The notes under the pieces are model-generated. The model did not search any database, was not told the DNA's origin, and worked only from the letters and a program-made list of their open reading frames with translations. Source: Gorsachius magnificus (taxonomy: Eukaryota > Chordata > Aves > Pelecaniformes > Ardeidae). From it: a stretch of 64,000 nucleotides of DNA. Both the position numbers and the translations under genes were made by a program. Below are positions 1-13,800 of the stretch, in pieces. Positions within the stretch are counted from its first letter, which is position 1. Each line of letters opens with the position of its first letter. The stretch covers positions 42,860,590 through 42,924,589 of the forward strand of contig CM067087.1 in assembly GCA_034008185.1 (NCBI GenBank), given 5' to 3'.

Positions 1-3000
1 ATATAAACAACCAAAAGCTAATGCATCTCCCATCATCACGTGAGGCTTCCGAGCAAGTGGCACAGGGTGGGAACTCTGCCCATATTCCACTGAATTCAGA
101 CAGCTGATAAGGAAAAGTCCGAACTCAAGAACATGCTGCATCTTCAGATTGAATAGCAGAGTGTTTCTTGGCATATTGAATGAAGTATACCTAGGAAACA
201 AAAAGTTCTGTCTTAAATTTCCAAGTTATCTGTCTTGAGCTGATTATATTTATTATGCAAAACCAGAATGAAGTCCAAGAGCTTGATACTTTAAAAATTT
301 CACAAAGCTGGAAAAAAATGCAAGCCAAACAAACTGTAAGAAAGAATTTATACTGAAAAAGATGTGAATGTTATTTGGGGGTCATAAACAACAGAGAAGA
401 CTTCACTGGGTTCATTGGTAAACTGGGCTCACATAACACTTACTTCAGTACTGTTGAATGCAGTCCTACGGCCGAGAAGAGGATGGTGGCTGATCCCATT
501 TGCTGGAGTGTTTGGTCCTGGGAATAAGAAACCCAGAGGACTTATGGCTCATGGTGTGAATTGAACTTAAAAGAAAAAAAAAAAAAAAGGCACAAAAAAA
601 AGCACGTGAGTGACCCGGTGTTAGTCATATTGGCCAGAGTGCAGAATTTGACTAAGGAGAAAAATGTGATGTGATTGATCAGTGAGCAATCGATCCAGAC
701 ACCGTCATACTCAGCAGATGCAACTTTTCAAGAACAGGGGCAGTTACCCTGTGGAGCAACTTTGCGGGGATCATTTTGAATTTCTTCCCACTGTGAATAT
801 TTTGTACAAGACAACACATTTTCTAAGAACGAATATTCTCACTCAAAGAGACGATGTCCTGCGTTGTGTATGATGTCAAAGTTGATCATCGCATTGGTAT
901 TCATTTCAAGGAAAAAAAATCATAACATTTCTGAATGGACTTTTTTTTTTTTGCTTCCTTAAGATAGTTAATATCTTTCCTAAATCTGACTGGGTCTTTC
1001 ACTTCTTTTTATTGTTGTCTAAATAATGTTTCAAGGAAATGAATTTATTATGAACTGCCCGGAAGAGCTATTCACTCTTCAAAACTGTGGATCTTTGTTT
1101 GATTGGATACTGTCATCCAAATCTGGTTTATATTCAGGTCGTGTTTTTAGAACAGGAAAAAAAAAAACCAACAACCAGTAACACAACTGCACAAGACACT
1201 GAAGAGTGAATCCAACCTTTCCCCGGGAAGCAGAACGTGATTTACATAAACTCGGATTCATTCCCATAACACAGATTACTCAAGCAACAATCATTTTGAC
1301 CTGTTCTAAAAAAGGAATGCATAAATAACACCCAAATAATAATGAATACCTTTTAATACTTAAAGCAAAGGCAGTCTAAAAATTGCTCTTTGGCGGAAAA
1401 CTGTTCTGACCTCTACAGGTTTTTTTCTTACCCAAGTTGTATACCAAAGGTTGTGCATATGGTTCAGAGAGTGTATTCTTGAGAGGCAAGTGAAAGACAG
1501 ATGTTTCTGGACTTGGATTTCTACTAAATAGCAAATGAATGTGGGGACATGCTAAGATGGGATAGGATGCTGGTCTCCATCTGTACTGTCTGACCCAAAT
1601 TAGATCAGGAATCAGTGGGCTGTCACGAATGAATCACACTGAAGCACCTAATAATATAATTGAGTCCCTGACAAGAAGAGGTAGGAGGGGGTTTTGTATT
1701 TGAAATGCTAAAAGGACACCAAAAAAGAAGGGGAGACTGTCACACTGAGAGAATTCCTGTGGCAGTTTGGCTGAAATCAGCCCACTTACAAGACTAGCCT
1801 TCCTGGCTGAGTAATTACCCAGATTTCAGATCTTGTATGGCTGAGCGCTGCTTATTTTTAATTTGATCCGCATTTGTGTTTGTTTTCTAATGTGTTTTAA
1901 GGAAACTTCAGGAGGTGTTTGTGTGGTCTCCAGCTGAGCAGTCTCAGAGGAAGGGGAGGAGCGCAGGGCCGTGGTGGGACCATGCAGGCAGCCGGAGCAC
2001 CACAGACCAGTCCCAGAGGAGAAATGCTCTTGTTCCTGCGAGCAGCTGACAACATTCACTCCATCGCTCCGTGGACTTACAACAGCCCCCCTCCTCCTCT
2101 GTGGCTGCTCCATCCCGCTGGGTATCGGTGGCACTGCATGCTCTGGGCTGTCAACGCCAGCCCAGGTTTGACAGGGTGTTGAATTACTGTTAGACCACCT
2201 CTCTAAGGGTTTTTTTTTTTTTTGTGGTTGTTGTTTCCTCAGATAGGGTCATATTCATTAAATCCAGACATTTATGCTATTCACAATGCCTGGATCCCCT
2301 GCCATACAAATCCAATAGGAACAGTCCATTGTAAAGCTACCAGGGAGGAATTTCAATTCAATAGAAGCAAACAGGCTGTATTATTTCAGGCGGTTCTGTT
2401 GTCAATAGGTGGCAATAATATCCTTCACTGCAGCTACTTAATATATGTTTACAGTTTTCCTCCACCCCAGTTGGAAATTTTATAACATAGTCTCAAATTA
2501 TTTATATCTGCAAAGTTCTGCATTTCCACCATTATAATTTTTCATGTCAGTATAGGCCAGCTATGGGGGAGGTATAGCATGACATTACTTTATTAAAGCT
2601 GACACTTTGCCTTGGATTGAATGAGTTTTCATCTTCCGTGTATGCAGCCAAAAGTCATTAGCATTCCAGTTCTGTTTTGCTATCAACTAATCTGCTCCAA
2701 AATATTTGCATGAAATCAAATTTAGATACCAGTCAGACACGTACAAAAAAAATATAAAGACCCAGGTTCACATTGCTGTTGTTTAGGTATTTAGCGCACC
2801 GAGGAGTTACCGCTCAGCTTCGTTACTGGGAGCAGCCAGGCGATGCTTTCCGCAGGAGCTGTCACTGCTTCCCTCTCTGGCGCTGATTTATACAGTACGA
2901 ACCCCAAGCATTTAAAAAACACGTGTTTTCTCGTGGCTTATCAGAAAGGGTGGTGACATTAAGGCTTCTTGCAAATTTGTCATCTTTGAAGTTTATGGAG

Positions 3001-4839
3001 TGAAAAATGCATCTTTTTTTTATTGGTGAACATTTGCTGAATCTACTTAAACACGCGCACACAAAATATCATTGGGTCTGCAAAACATTCAGACAAATAT
3101 AAAAATGAAACAGGCTGGACACCGTTAAGTGCTTTTTTTAGCGGTTAATCTGTTTTCCTTAATTTTGTTTGTTTAATCTCTTAACACATGAGAACACTGT
3201 TTTCACATCCTGCTTCAGCTTGACAGCCGCAGTTGTACAATATCAGTGGTTATTCATGAAACACTTTCCCTGTATGGGATTTTAGAGCATTCTAGCGTTT
3301 TAAGGTCACATCCAGATCATCGTCCCAAAGGTCCAGTTTCTAAAGTTGATACACAACATTCACTAATATTTTCCTGAAATCTTTCTGATATGAGAAACCA
3401 GGATCTTGCCCACACTGTACATGAATATGTATACATATACACAACGAATGAAATTATCCTGAGATATGGGAGGAGGGGACCAGGGCCAGGGTAATATCAG
3501 AAGATGCATACCACACCACCTGTAGTTCTTGTCCTGTTTACTTGATTTTGCTGGCACATTTCCAGAGGAAGATTAAAACCAGATTTTCTCCTGGAGTATC
3601 CTCGTAGGGATTTCTTTCATCACAAGGTGAAAGGCCTTATTTATTTTTTTTAAAAACAGACAAAAAAAATCACCTAGATGACTTTATCAGATAAATCAGA
3701 TACCACTTTCTAGAAACAAATGAACATAATCAGTTTGCACCAAACTTTTGCCTTGAAGGAAAAAAAACCCATCCCAGTTCTGCAAACTTTGACTGGTTTT
3801 TATTGAGTCTTAACAGGGGCTCTTTGGCAGCATAGACCCAGGTTTGCGCCACACGAGCAATTTCTCGGTGCTATGAAGAAAAGGTACTGGTGATCATTGC
3901 TGTTCTTTATTTGACTTTGTGGTCTCTTTTATCATTGAAATAGAAAATTAAAAACCAAATAAAACTGCAACTTGCTAATATCAGTAGAAATAAATCAGAA
4001 TTAGTATCGTATATCGACTAGTAAAAGAGGAAAGAGATATTAGGAAAAGAGCTTCCTGGGGGCTATTTCTCTTCACTCTTCCCTGTCCATGACGATTTAA
4101 TTCTTGTGTCACTAACGTTAACATGGCAGGGCAGCATAGTGGCTGGTCTTGAGTCTTTGCATACTACAAATTATTTCTTTTATAAAAAAAAATCCCTCAA
4201 GTAAGGGAAGATGTAAGGATGTATTAGAAATTTTTAAGACTTCTAGCGGTATCTGAGGAATTGTTTTTCCTATATCTATACACAAAAAAATTACTGCCTG
4301 TTTTTATAGTATGGGATTCTTCATCTACGTTTGCTATTAGACTCACAGCTTGTAAAGCAAATGAAATTAATTTGGGGAGTTACTTAAACACTATGCAGCT
4401 ATAAGCCACCTGCAGACCATCTCCTCTTCCCTGGCAGCGCAGCGAGGCGGCGGCTGGGATGGCTCCTGACAGCCATAACCTCCTGCTCCCCCCAACCCAG
4501 CCTCTGCTCCCTTCCCGTCTCTCATTGTCAGTCCAAAAGCTGAAATTACTGTCAAAGAGCAGTATTTCCAATGGTGCATTTATTCAGCAGGGTTCTGCAG
4601 AAAGAAAGTACAGTAGATATTTCATAATTTTTCTAATTTATCCTTAAAATCTGTAGTAACTGTAGCACATTTTTATCCTTATTGATATTATTTTTATTAG
4701 GGAAAATACAACAGACTCTGATAAATTCTTTAAGTCCACAGCTATAAAACTTAAAGTACCACATTACTACGCATTCTCATTTTCATCCCGTTGTCATGTG
4801 CGATAGAGCCAGATCTTTATCTATCAATATTATCCACGC
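1..4839. other. Unique noncoding DNA, no gene recognised
   Basis: AT-rich sequence whose open frames are all short (102 codons or fewer) and resemble no family I know. Low-complexity tracts include a 15-base A run at 574-588, a 12-base T run at 941-952 and a 14-base T run at 2210-2223. A somewhat GC-richer patch lies around 1900-2170 and overlaps open frames on both strands, which is expected by chance at that composition. I see no repeat signature and no convincing splice-flanked exon. Confidence 0.6.
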
Positions 4840-5105
4840 TAACCTTGCCAGATTGAGTTTGTGAAAACTTTTTGGTATTGATCTCTTCTGGTTTCATCAC
4901 ATCTTCTCGAGCAGATTGCTTTTGGGCTCGGCACCGAGGGAATGCTGATTAGGGGGGCCTGTTTATTGTAATACCAATAGAGAATGACAATGAAGCTCCT
5001 GTTAGAAATGTCCTGCCTGGAGAATTATGGTTACGAGAGAAGCGAAGGTTAAATGCAGATAACAATATTGGCAAGCTGGTGCAATAAATCTAATGTACTG
5101 TGGGA
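4840..5105. promoter_or_regulatory. Candidate conserved noncoding element
   Basis: This AT-rich block has unusually mixed, non-repetitive sequence with several recognisable factor-like sites. There is a FOX-like TGTTTATTG near 4960, ACAAT (SOX-like) cores near 4987 and 5062, and a CCAATA at 4973-4978. No open frame or repeat explains it. The call is inference from motif clustering, which arises easily by chance in AT-rich DNA; conservation across birds would be needed to support it. Confidence 0.2.
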
Positions 5106-7542
5106 ATCTTAGACTAACACTTTCTGGTCTCTGGTTTCCACATGGCGGGGGGTCTAAGCTGGATATTTAGGGCCGGATCCAAAGGAGGAGGTGACTCTTT
5201 GCTTTCCGGAAGGTGGGAGACTGGGGTTTGGGCAGAGAAAGGAGCTGACCCTGCTGCCTGCCCACACTGCCAACACCCAAATCCTGTCCAAGAGGGGCAA
5301 ATAGCCCCTTCCCTACAAAGTGTATGGACTCCAGAATAATTCTGTTGTTTTCATGGTATTGTGGCCGAGCAGAGATTTTTCAGGATTTGACTTGTAGGTT
5401 TAGGTGTGTAAATTCTCCCTAAATCCATTTCAGACTTGAGGGCTAAAAATAGTATTTTTAAAAGCACCGATAGTTCAAACGTCCTGGGAGCCAATCTTTT
5501 GCTTCATTTTGGATTTACCGGTACAAACTGTGACTAAGAGATTGTTCTTGTTTCTTGTTCTGGTTCTCCTTTCCTCTTGAAGAAGCAGTGTTTGGAAAGC
5601 TTGGACTGTCCCTCCCCTGTGCAGGAGTGGGGCAGAGCCCCCGGGCCAGGCTGCCCCGAGGGGCTGGGCCACCTCCATCCCATGAGGTTTTTCAAAGACC
5701 TGGTCTTGGGCAACCTGGTCAGATCCAGCAACTCTCTGCCTTCAGCAGAAGGAAAAGCATAACAAAATACAGGCAACACTGCTGCTCTGATGGGTAAAGC
5801 ACAGTGGCAGCTTTCTTCTGAATTTTACATTTTTGGCTATGCAGAATATCAACAAGGGGGGCACCTCAGGAGCTTTGGTAGATGGAATGATCCCCAAAAG
5901 TGGAGGGTGGCTTTCCCTGGTCCCTGTCCTTCCCCTCCTGCTGTGTGGCACACGGTGCTCCTGGCACGACCCTTCTCTGCAGGGTGCTGCTGCCGCTGCC
6001 ACATAATATAATGTGAAGAATGACACCAAAATTTTCCTTTCTTTCACAGCTGGAAAAAAACTAGAGAGAGGATTTTACTACTCTCTGAAATAGTCCTTTG
6101 GAAAAAGTGCTGTTTATCTACAATGACTGAGTAATGAAAATCAAAAAAACATATAATTTTTTTCAAACTTGAGATTTTTTTTCCCACATGGGCCCCAAAC
6201 TACCCGGAGGTGCCAGGTTAACACAGCTGAAAGCTGCAGTCCTCTGTTCCAAGAGTGGGAGAAGAGCAGAACCAATGTCCTTATGCTCGTAGTAAGCGAT
6301 ACGAAGCGGGAGAGTTACATACAAATGTGGAGGTAATTATATGGAAAATAGTAGCACAGGAAAAATAGAATGACAAAGGCAGCAGCAATTAAGAGTTGAT
6401 GAGTGCTGTAACACAGAGATGAGTATATTAGTGCAATACATTTTAAGTTTTAGGTAAACAGAAATGATAATTCAGGATGAGTGTAGACAGCACGATACAG
6501 CGAAATGAGAATACAGTAGGGAAAGAAAAATGCAGTGAATGAACGAATGTTAATTACTAATTGTAGAGCAGCGGCACATAAAATGTGTACAGCTTGCTAG
6601 ATAGCTTAGCAAATATAGGTAACTTAGCTTTGTGTTTCTGTATTTCTGTTATCCACTTTGCTCCCCAAATGAAACAGAAACAATTTGCCACACGCTCGCA
6701 GCCTCAACTTTAAAGAAATGGTGCAACTTAGTGCAGAATCAGGGTCCATCACTGTTGCTGCTTTTTAACTCCAGTAAAGTCTTTGCACTTCTTGCATCGA
6801 AAATGCTGTGACTAAAGGGAATAACGATGGTCAGAAAGCACCATTTGGTTTCTTAAAAGGGCAGGGATAAGAAATGATGCCAGTGGATGGAAGAAAGGCA
6901 AAAGTGATACAATGAGATGTGAAACATAATAAGGAATGCAAATAGTCAACAGCAAACCACAAAAGGGCATTACTGTTTGGTTTGTAAGAGCCGCAAACCC
7001 TGCTGCTGCCATCGGCTCCCGGGAAAATGCTGTAGAACAGGGTGTGTACCTGGCGGCCGGAGATGTCAAGATGTTGCTGTTCCAATTTGTTTGGTGTAAC
7101 GAAACCTCAGGCAGCCTCCAGCCTCGCTGGACCACTCATCTCCACCCACCCTGCCCCATGCCTGGTCCCACCAACACGTCCCAGTGTGGGTGGCTGCAGC
7201 CCAGGCTGCTCCTGAACCACCACCACCCCCCTCTGCTACCTGCCCTGCGCCCGGGCACCTCTTGCCTGGACAGAAACACAACATTCCCAGAGGTTTTATG
7301 TGCTGCAACAAAACAGTTTCTGGTAGATTAATTCAGGACATTGTTAAAGAGCAATCCCACGTACTCTGCGTAAGAAACTACCCGTTATAAGCTTCCACAC
7401 TACACTTTAGATATATTGTCGCGGCTACCAATGCAAAATGAAATTACTGTGCAAGATGTTCCTGTGTCACACAGAAACTGATTTGGTCACTTCAGTGCTC
7501 TGCAGCCCTCGCAGAACCTGTTGAGATCTAAGGTTAAATATC
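5106..7542. other. Noncoding DNA with GC-richer patches, no gene recognised
   Basis: Positions 5140-5340, 5600-6000 and 7000-7270 are GC-richer than their surroundings and carry overlapping open frames on both strands, up to 131 codons (6936-7331, plus). Frames open on both strands over the same bases indicate composition rather than coding. None of the translations shows a recognisable domain. The rest is AT-rich unique sequence. Confidence 0.55.
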
Positions 7543-7804
7543 TAGAATCATAGAATCATAGAATCATTTAGGTTGGAAAAGCCCTTTAAGATCACGAAGC
7601 CCAACCGTTACTCTAACCCTGCCATCCCACCACTAAACCCTGTCCCTAAGCAGCTCGTCTGCCCGGCTTTTAAATGCCTCCAGGGATGGGGACTTCCCAC
7701 TTCCCTGGGCAGCCCACTCCAGTGCCTGACAACCCTTTCGGTGAAGAAATTTTTCCTAATGTCCAACCTAAACCTCCCCTGGTGCAACTTGAGGCCATTT
7801 CCTT
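7543..7804 (-). mobile_element. CR1 LINE 3' fragment (5'-truncated)
   Basis: Read on the minus strand this is the 3' end of a chicken-repeat-1 non-LTR retrotransposon. The plus-strand left edge carries three tandem TAGAATCA octamers, the reverse complement of the CR1 3' tail. They are followed by the family's TTTAGGTTGGAAAAG segment and the end of ORF2. The ORF2 remnant includes the conserved [17 protein letters not shown] motif, encoded on the minus strand. A one-base loss near 7690 shifts the frame relative to the sister copies, so the coding remnant is broken. Similarity to the other copies stops abruptly at about 7804, consistent with 5' truncation at insertion. No clear target-site duplication is visible. 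Confidence 0.93.
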
Positions 7805-10800
7805 CTACATGCTTCAGAGGAACAACATGTAGAAGCTTGACTGTACCGTTCACTATAGGCATGTGTGCATCTGCTTACTTTTGTATCCACTAATACATTA
7901 ATGTCAACAAAAGTGGCAACACCAGTGGAAGAGTAGAGGCCACATTGCAGTTTTTCCAAGTCTGAATGTTGTTGAAATAAATAATTCTATTTTGTTTAAA
8001 AAAAAAAACACAACACTGTCATTTCCATTAATTTCTATCTTCCAGTGACATTTGTAATATAGGATTATTCTGTGATACTTTTTGTCTAATTCTATGTTTC
8101 TCTTCTCAAAACAACAAAAAAATCACTTTTTAAAGCAAGACAGCAGATGACTGCGACTGCTTTTACATTTATGCCAGCTACTGCATTTAAAAATATAACG
8201 CAGTATCTAAGCTATATTATTTAGCAAAGTAAAGGTAGTGTTTCTGGTGGAAGAAGACGGTATCCCACTTTAGTAGAATGGCTGTGTGGACATCAAAATC
8301 CTCAAACTTTCATTTACCAAAACTCAAAAAACCCACACCAATACCACAGTTGTTAAGGGAATGTGAATAATCTCACCAGACATCCCGAGCATGGGAATTT
8401 CAGCGAACAGTTACTTATTGAGGTTGACTCAATCTCTACAAAAAGAAGAGTGCATGAGAAAAGTTGTTCAAATGCATCGTACAACTGGTGCTACCAGGCT
8501 TCATAAAGATGGATTAAGCTGAAGTTCATGATTTGTGTAGTAATGACACAAAACTCAGTAATCCAGTGTTTGAACTTCAACGTCTTCAGAATCTGGTTAT
8601 GGCACCTAGAATATATCTAGATTATGAAACAAGGATCCCAGAGTAAATACAAACAGCACCCAGTGCACATAAATGTGTCTGGTTTGGAGCTATGCGTTCT
8701 GTTCTTGAGTTTAACTCCTATGACTCTGCCTAAGCTTCTTGCACAGGCTGGGAATCAGAAAAAGAGAAAAAAACTTAAAAAAAAAAATCAGCAAAGGCAA
8801 CTTATACTGTAAACTCCTCTTCCCTCTGGTTTCTATTCACCCATTGAATTTGAGTGGCTCTTTTTTCCACATGTCCAAGTTGAATCACCCCAAAGCAAAC
8901 TAGTTTTCAAAACCTGCGTACGCAGTATGGGCGGCTGAAGGACTTAGTGAGGTGCTAAAAACAAAAGCACCTGAAATTAGAAAATGCCAATCCATTTGAT
9001 TTGAATGAGCTCCATCCTGTATGGTTTTGGTACCGTCAGGTACTGAAAATCTTGTGTGATGCGCAGAGATTTGAATGCTGCTCAGAAAACTCTGAAAAGT
9101 GTGTTTGAATAAAGCAGAACAAATAAAACAAAACTGAGGTTCATACTTTCTTTCTTGTCATTTATCTCAGGAGGAGTAGATCTGACTCTGCATATGTCCT
9201 CAACATGTGTTCTCCAGCCATCCCTAACCTCAACAAACCTTCTCTGAACCTGCTGAAATAACATATTTGGGAACGAAACGCTACCCTTTATTTTCCCCCT
9301 TGCTTAAATCATCATTTCTGTGGCTGAACATGTGACCGGGGGATGTGGAAATCCTGGGGACTGTTGCCAAACTGGCGCTCAGCCCACGGTGTGCTGTAAC
9401 GTGAGGTGCCAGCTGATCCGTTTGCAAACATCACTTTGCTGATGTGAAAGCAGGCTAGGTCTGAGAACTTAATTAAGGGGGAAATATGTTGTGCTGGCTG
9501 TGGCAAAGCAAACAATTGGCTTTTACAGTTTTTAGGCTGGAAATGTTAGATATTTGTTGCTTCTCATGTCAAAACCTACACAAAAGACAAATCTGTCTGC
9601 GGGTCGCTGCATTTCCTACCCCGGGGCATTCAGCATAATGGATGGAAAACTGGGGTTACTGGCACTGATGAAAGAGGCACTTTGCCAAGGATGTCAGGCT
9701 CCAAGACAGTTATGTGCTGATGTTTTGGATACTTAGAAGCCTACCAGCCAGCTGGTAGAGTCTAGTTTCATGGGTTTAGTTTGCTGTGTCCCGCTTTACC
9801 CCAGAGCCTGCGGAGCAGTGGGTGACCTGCACCAGGCAGGCAGCAGGACCTTGCATGCTACCACCGGCCATCCTGGTGGTAATCCAGAGCAGATGGGCAC
9901 TCCCCACACTCAACCCAAGCGGTCATAGTTACTCTTAACGAAGCAAGTGCAAGGACTCCATCCCTGGGCAGCTGAAAATGATTAGAGGAGAGAAAACACT
10001 CAGGTGGAAGCAGTTGCTGGGTTTTATAAAAGCAGAAAGAAAAAAGGATTTAGCTTTTCCTCTCTTGGTAGCATTGTAGCTTTGGAGTGTGGGTTTGGTT
10101 TGGGCTTTCCCTTCTTTCTTCATATGCCTTTGAGAAGAGGGTGCCTTCTGCTATGAATGAGGAACCCAATTATTTGTGGGGCTGTGTCTGTTCCCCCTGT
10201 CTCCAGCCCATCCAACTGCTCGAACCAAGAGACAAAATCTTGTTTCTCTCTGCTTTCCCCTTGTACTGGTAAGTTTTGTTATGAGAATGCTACTTGGCTC
10301 AATACAGCTTATGGGAATTAAAAGAAAACTTAAAGTCTGTAACTCACTCTTTTCTACTTCTGCTAGAGAGAGTGTAAATAACTCACTAATACAGATATTT
10401 TTTAAGGAAAAAAGTTGTTTTTTGCTTTTGTTGGTTTTGCAGCTATTGCAAAGTTGTGACTTTTTTAAACTATTTTGTTTATAATGTGTGCATTGGTGTA
10501 CTGATGTTAGAAATCTGTTTTAACATATAAATTGCCTTCTAAGTATTTTTTTCCAAAATAAGCTTTGAAAAAAATCTAATCCCCACCACCATCTCCTGCT
10601 TCTTTGTTTTTAAGGTATTTGATTTGTCCTCTTCCCTTGTCAGACCCACCAATAGTTAATTTTTGTGAAGGGACTTAAATGATTTCATGCTGAAACTTTT
10701 GCCTTTAAGCAAACAAAAGCATTGAATGAGGTAGGCACTGGCAATGAGTCATTACTAGACAAGGCAGATGCTGTGTTTGATTCCTGAAGAATTTTCTTCA

Positions 10801-13800
10801 GCAATAAAATGTCTAATTCTTCCTTGTCAAGGCATAAGGCCCCAAAACTCTGCTGCTTTGAGATTGCAGAGCTAGAAGAGAAACACATTCATCCCTTTCT
10901 CTTCTCTTTCTGACTCAGGCTGGAGGAGCAGCATAAAGATATTCCAATTATCTCATTCAAACCACACCTCCTTAGGAAAAGACAACTAAAAGAGGCACAG
11001 GAAAAAGCACGCTACAGGCATGGCTGCTTCTTGTGAGCCTAATCTACAAAGTGGACAGGGTGAACTGTGTAGGACAAACCCTCTTACAGGTTGGGGGGGG
11101 CAGGGGTACTCTGTGGTTGAGGTCCATCAGGGCTGATCAAAATGCTGCGCTGGCTGGAGCATCGTGACCTGCTGCAGCTGGGGTACCATAAGCAATCCCA
11201 GGGAGCTTATGTTTATCCCAGGCAGTGTTTGTCTGGAAGATGCCTCATTCTGAAGATAAACTTGTCTTTATAATGTTTGGCTGGTTTGTATTATGAAAAT
11301 GCAGGTTACAAAATGTTTTCTTAAATTGGCATATGCCAGACCTATTCATGCTGGCTGAGGACCAGGTGTGCTGTACAAGATGGGGCAGCCAAGCAAATGC
11401 ATATAAGGAATAGGCATCACTTTGTAGCAATGCTTAAGCCAACTAAAAGCTTTATTTTTTCTTCAGGAGGAATTAGTGTAGCTTGCTTTATACTTCTGTG
11501 CTCAGTGAAAGAGAATTAAAAAAAACCCACCAAACCAATCTTCCAACTAATCAACAATGTGTTTTCTGTTTTGATCTGTTAAAAGAAAATATTGGCGAAA
11601 CAAAATTCTGTCTCTTTTACCACACTGCTTACTAGGAATATATGGCCTTCAGTAGAACACTGTTATATTAAATTAATACTTCTCAAAACTTTGAGCTGCT
11701 ACATGTGAAGGGGTAATTACCAGCTCTGGTACAATCTACACTGTGCAATATATGGGCTATTCTCCAAGATTTACTGTGAGTGCAGTGAATGAGCAATGAA
11801 AGCTGCCTGAGCTATAATCTTAACAAGAAGTAGAAATACAATGCTGCTTAATTCAGAGTTAAGTACTACCTTTTCCAAGAGATGGTGGCTTTAAAAAGCT
11901 ACACTGAAAGCTCTGAAGGTTTAACTATTTAAATACTCAATTCATATATTTTTTCTTTTTCTTTTCTTTCTCCACCCACAAAATATTAACTGGGGTTCAA
12001 AGAGAATATATAATTTGATCAAATTCAGGGAGGGGCGGGTAACTAATGAGGTAACCTGTGGGCTATGATCTTACCCAAGAAGTCATGGGCAGATTTGCAA
12101 AGGACTTTGTTATTGCTTCCTATATTGCTACTTAATTTCTGTAGCAGCCACCCTTTAGTCACCATTTAGTCTAAAAAAACATTGAGCTATAAAGTGTCTG
12201 GGGTTTATGTATGGGAAAGTTGACTTGCCATCATCAGATGTTTGCATTGTAACCATGGCGTGGGAACTTTTTTAAAAAAAAGAAACAGAAAACCTGCCCA
12301 CCACCAAAACCCCATTACATTTGTCTTGAAAAATTGAGATGACTACCAAAAGGTACTGACTCAGCAATACTGATGTATTGTGCCTCATCGTCTGTGCTCC
12401 TCCCCTGTAGATGTTCATCCATGTGGCTCCGCGTTGCTCTGCCCATGCTGTCCCCTGTGGGTGTCCCTGGACAGCAAACACTGCAAAAGATCTATTTTTC
12501 AGCAAATACGTGGAAAAACTGAAGAGTTAGAGGGGATAAATAATTCTTATTTGTCATAGGAAAGTGTATGGACCCATTGTGGGATTAGCTGCTATAAATT
12601 TTGACTTAGATGGTTTTGGGGTTCTCTTCCTTACTCACGTTGTAGCAACTTATTCATATTCTCAATTCCTCAGGCTCTAAACTTCTATTATTTTTCTTTC
12701 AAACTCAGGAAAAGGAAAGGCACATAACTTTGTTCTCCTTCCCTGTTCCCTCTCAAATGTATCATCCAAGGAAGCTGAATGGGTGAAATAAATAATTGAA
12801 ATAGAAATTACTCCTGGCCCATGTGACCACATTCAGGATGTAAAAATGGTTGCAACTTCTTGATGAGTGAATGGATGCATGCATCTTTTTCTGAGCAGGT
12901 GAAAATAATGTGGGAAGCCTTTCAAGTGTGTGTCCCCAGAGAAAAACTATTTAGCTGGTGTTTTAAGGCAATCCAGAAGAGTAATAGATGAATATGGGAA
13001 AACCTAGGCATTTGATACCTGCAAATCCCTTCAGAGATACACAGTGTGGTTATTACACATACAAATGTCTCCAAGAGGGCAGTGGGAAAAAGCCCTTTTA
13101 GACATAATTTATAACTAACGTGAGTGAAAGTGCGGGGCAACAAATTACATTACATTCCCTTTTCTTGTAGGCCCATTTTATAATATTTTAGAAGCATTTT
13201 TATTCTTTACAGAATTACTAGATAATCATTCTGGTCCGTTAGCTACATTTAGATAACTTTCATGTGCTCCCAGTTTGCTTTAGCATGAGAACTGCATATG
13301 TGCCATATATGCTGAAAATATAAATGGGAAGAGATAAGAACATTTTTGCAGGTCATCTGGGAGTAACATTCTTTTAATATTCAGGAAAGTTATAGTCTAG
13401 AAAAGTGAGGATATCCTCTTTAACTTCCCAATAACATATGAATTTATACTAATGTATCAAATATCAGTTTCTTGAGCACTAGCAATGTATTGCAGCATTT
13501 CGCTTAAATTTAAATATTGATTATGCAGCTATTGGAGCAGTAACTAGTCAAAAAGCATAAAAACTGGATACAAGGTGAATGTATCTAACCACTAGAGAGT
13601 AAGAATAAGGTTGGACAGGTGAGTATTGAAAGTAATTTAAAAACCTATAAGAGATGAAATAAATTAAAACACTAATTTAGTCCTCCTATTTGGTGACAGA
13701 TTCTGCACCAGTGAGTCTGAGATCTCTGCTGGTTTTCTGATATGTAACTGCATGGTGCTACTGACTGCAGCATCAGAGGCTGAGGGTGTTCTTGGCCTCA

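Noticed and set aside
574..588. A run as the tail of a processed pseudogene
   Set aside because: No upstream sequence resembling a known mRNA and no flanking duplication.
1826..2182. Overlapping open frames on both strands (87-102 codons)
   Set aside because: The frames lie in a GC-richer patch and are open on opposite strands over the same bases; no family resemblance.
6812..7390. Cluster of frames up to 131 codons
   Set aside because: They overlap each other on both strands in C-rich sequence, with proline-rich translations and no domain.
9859..9881. Inverted repeat TACCACC / GGTGGTA with 9-base loop
   Set aside because: Short arms; expected by chance several times in 64 kb.
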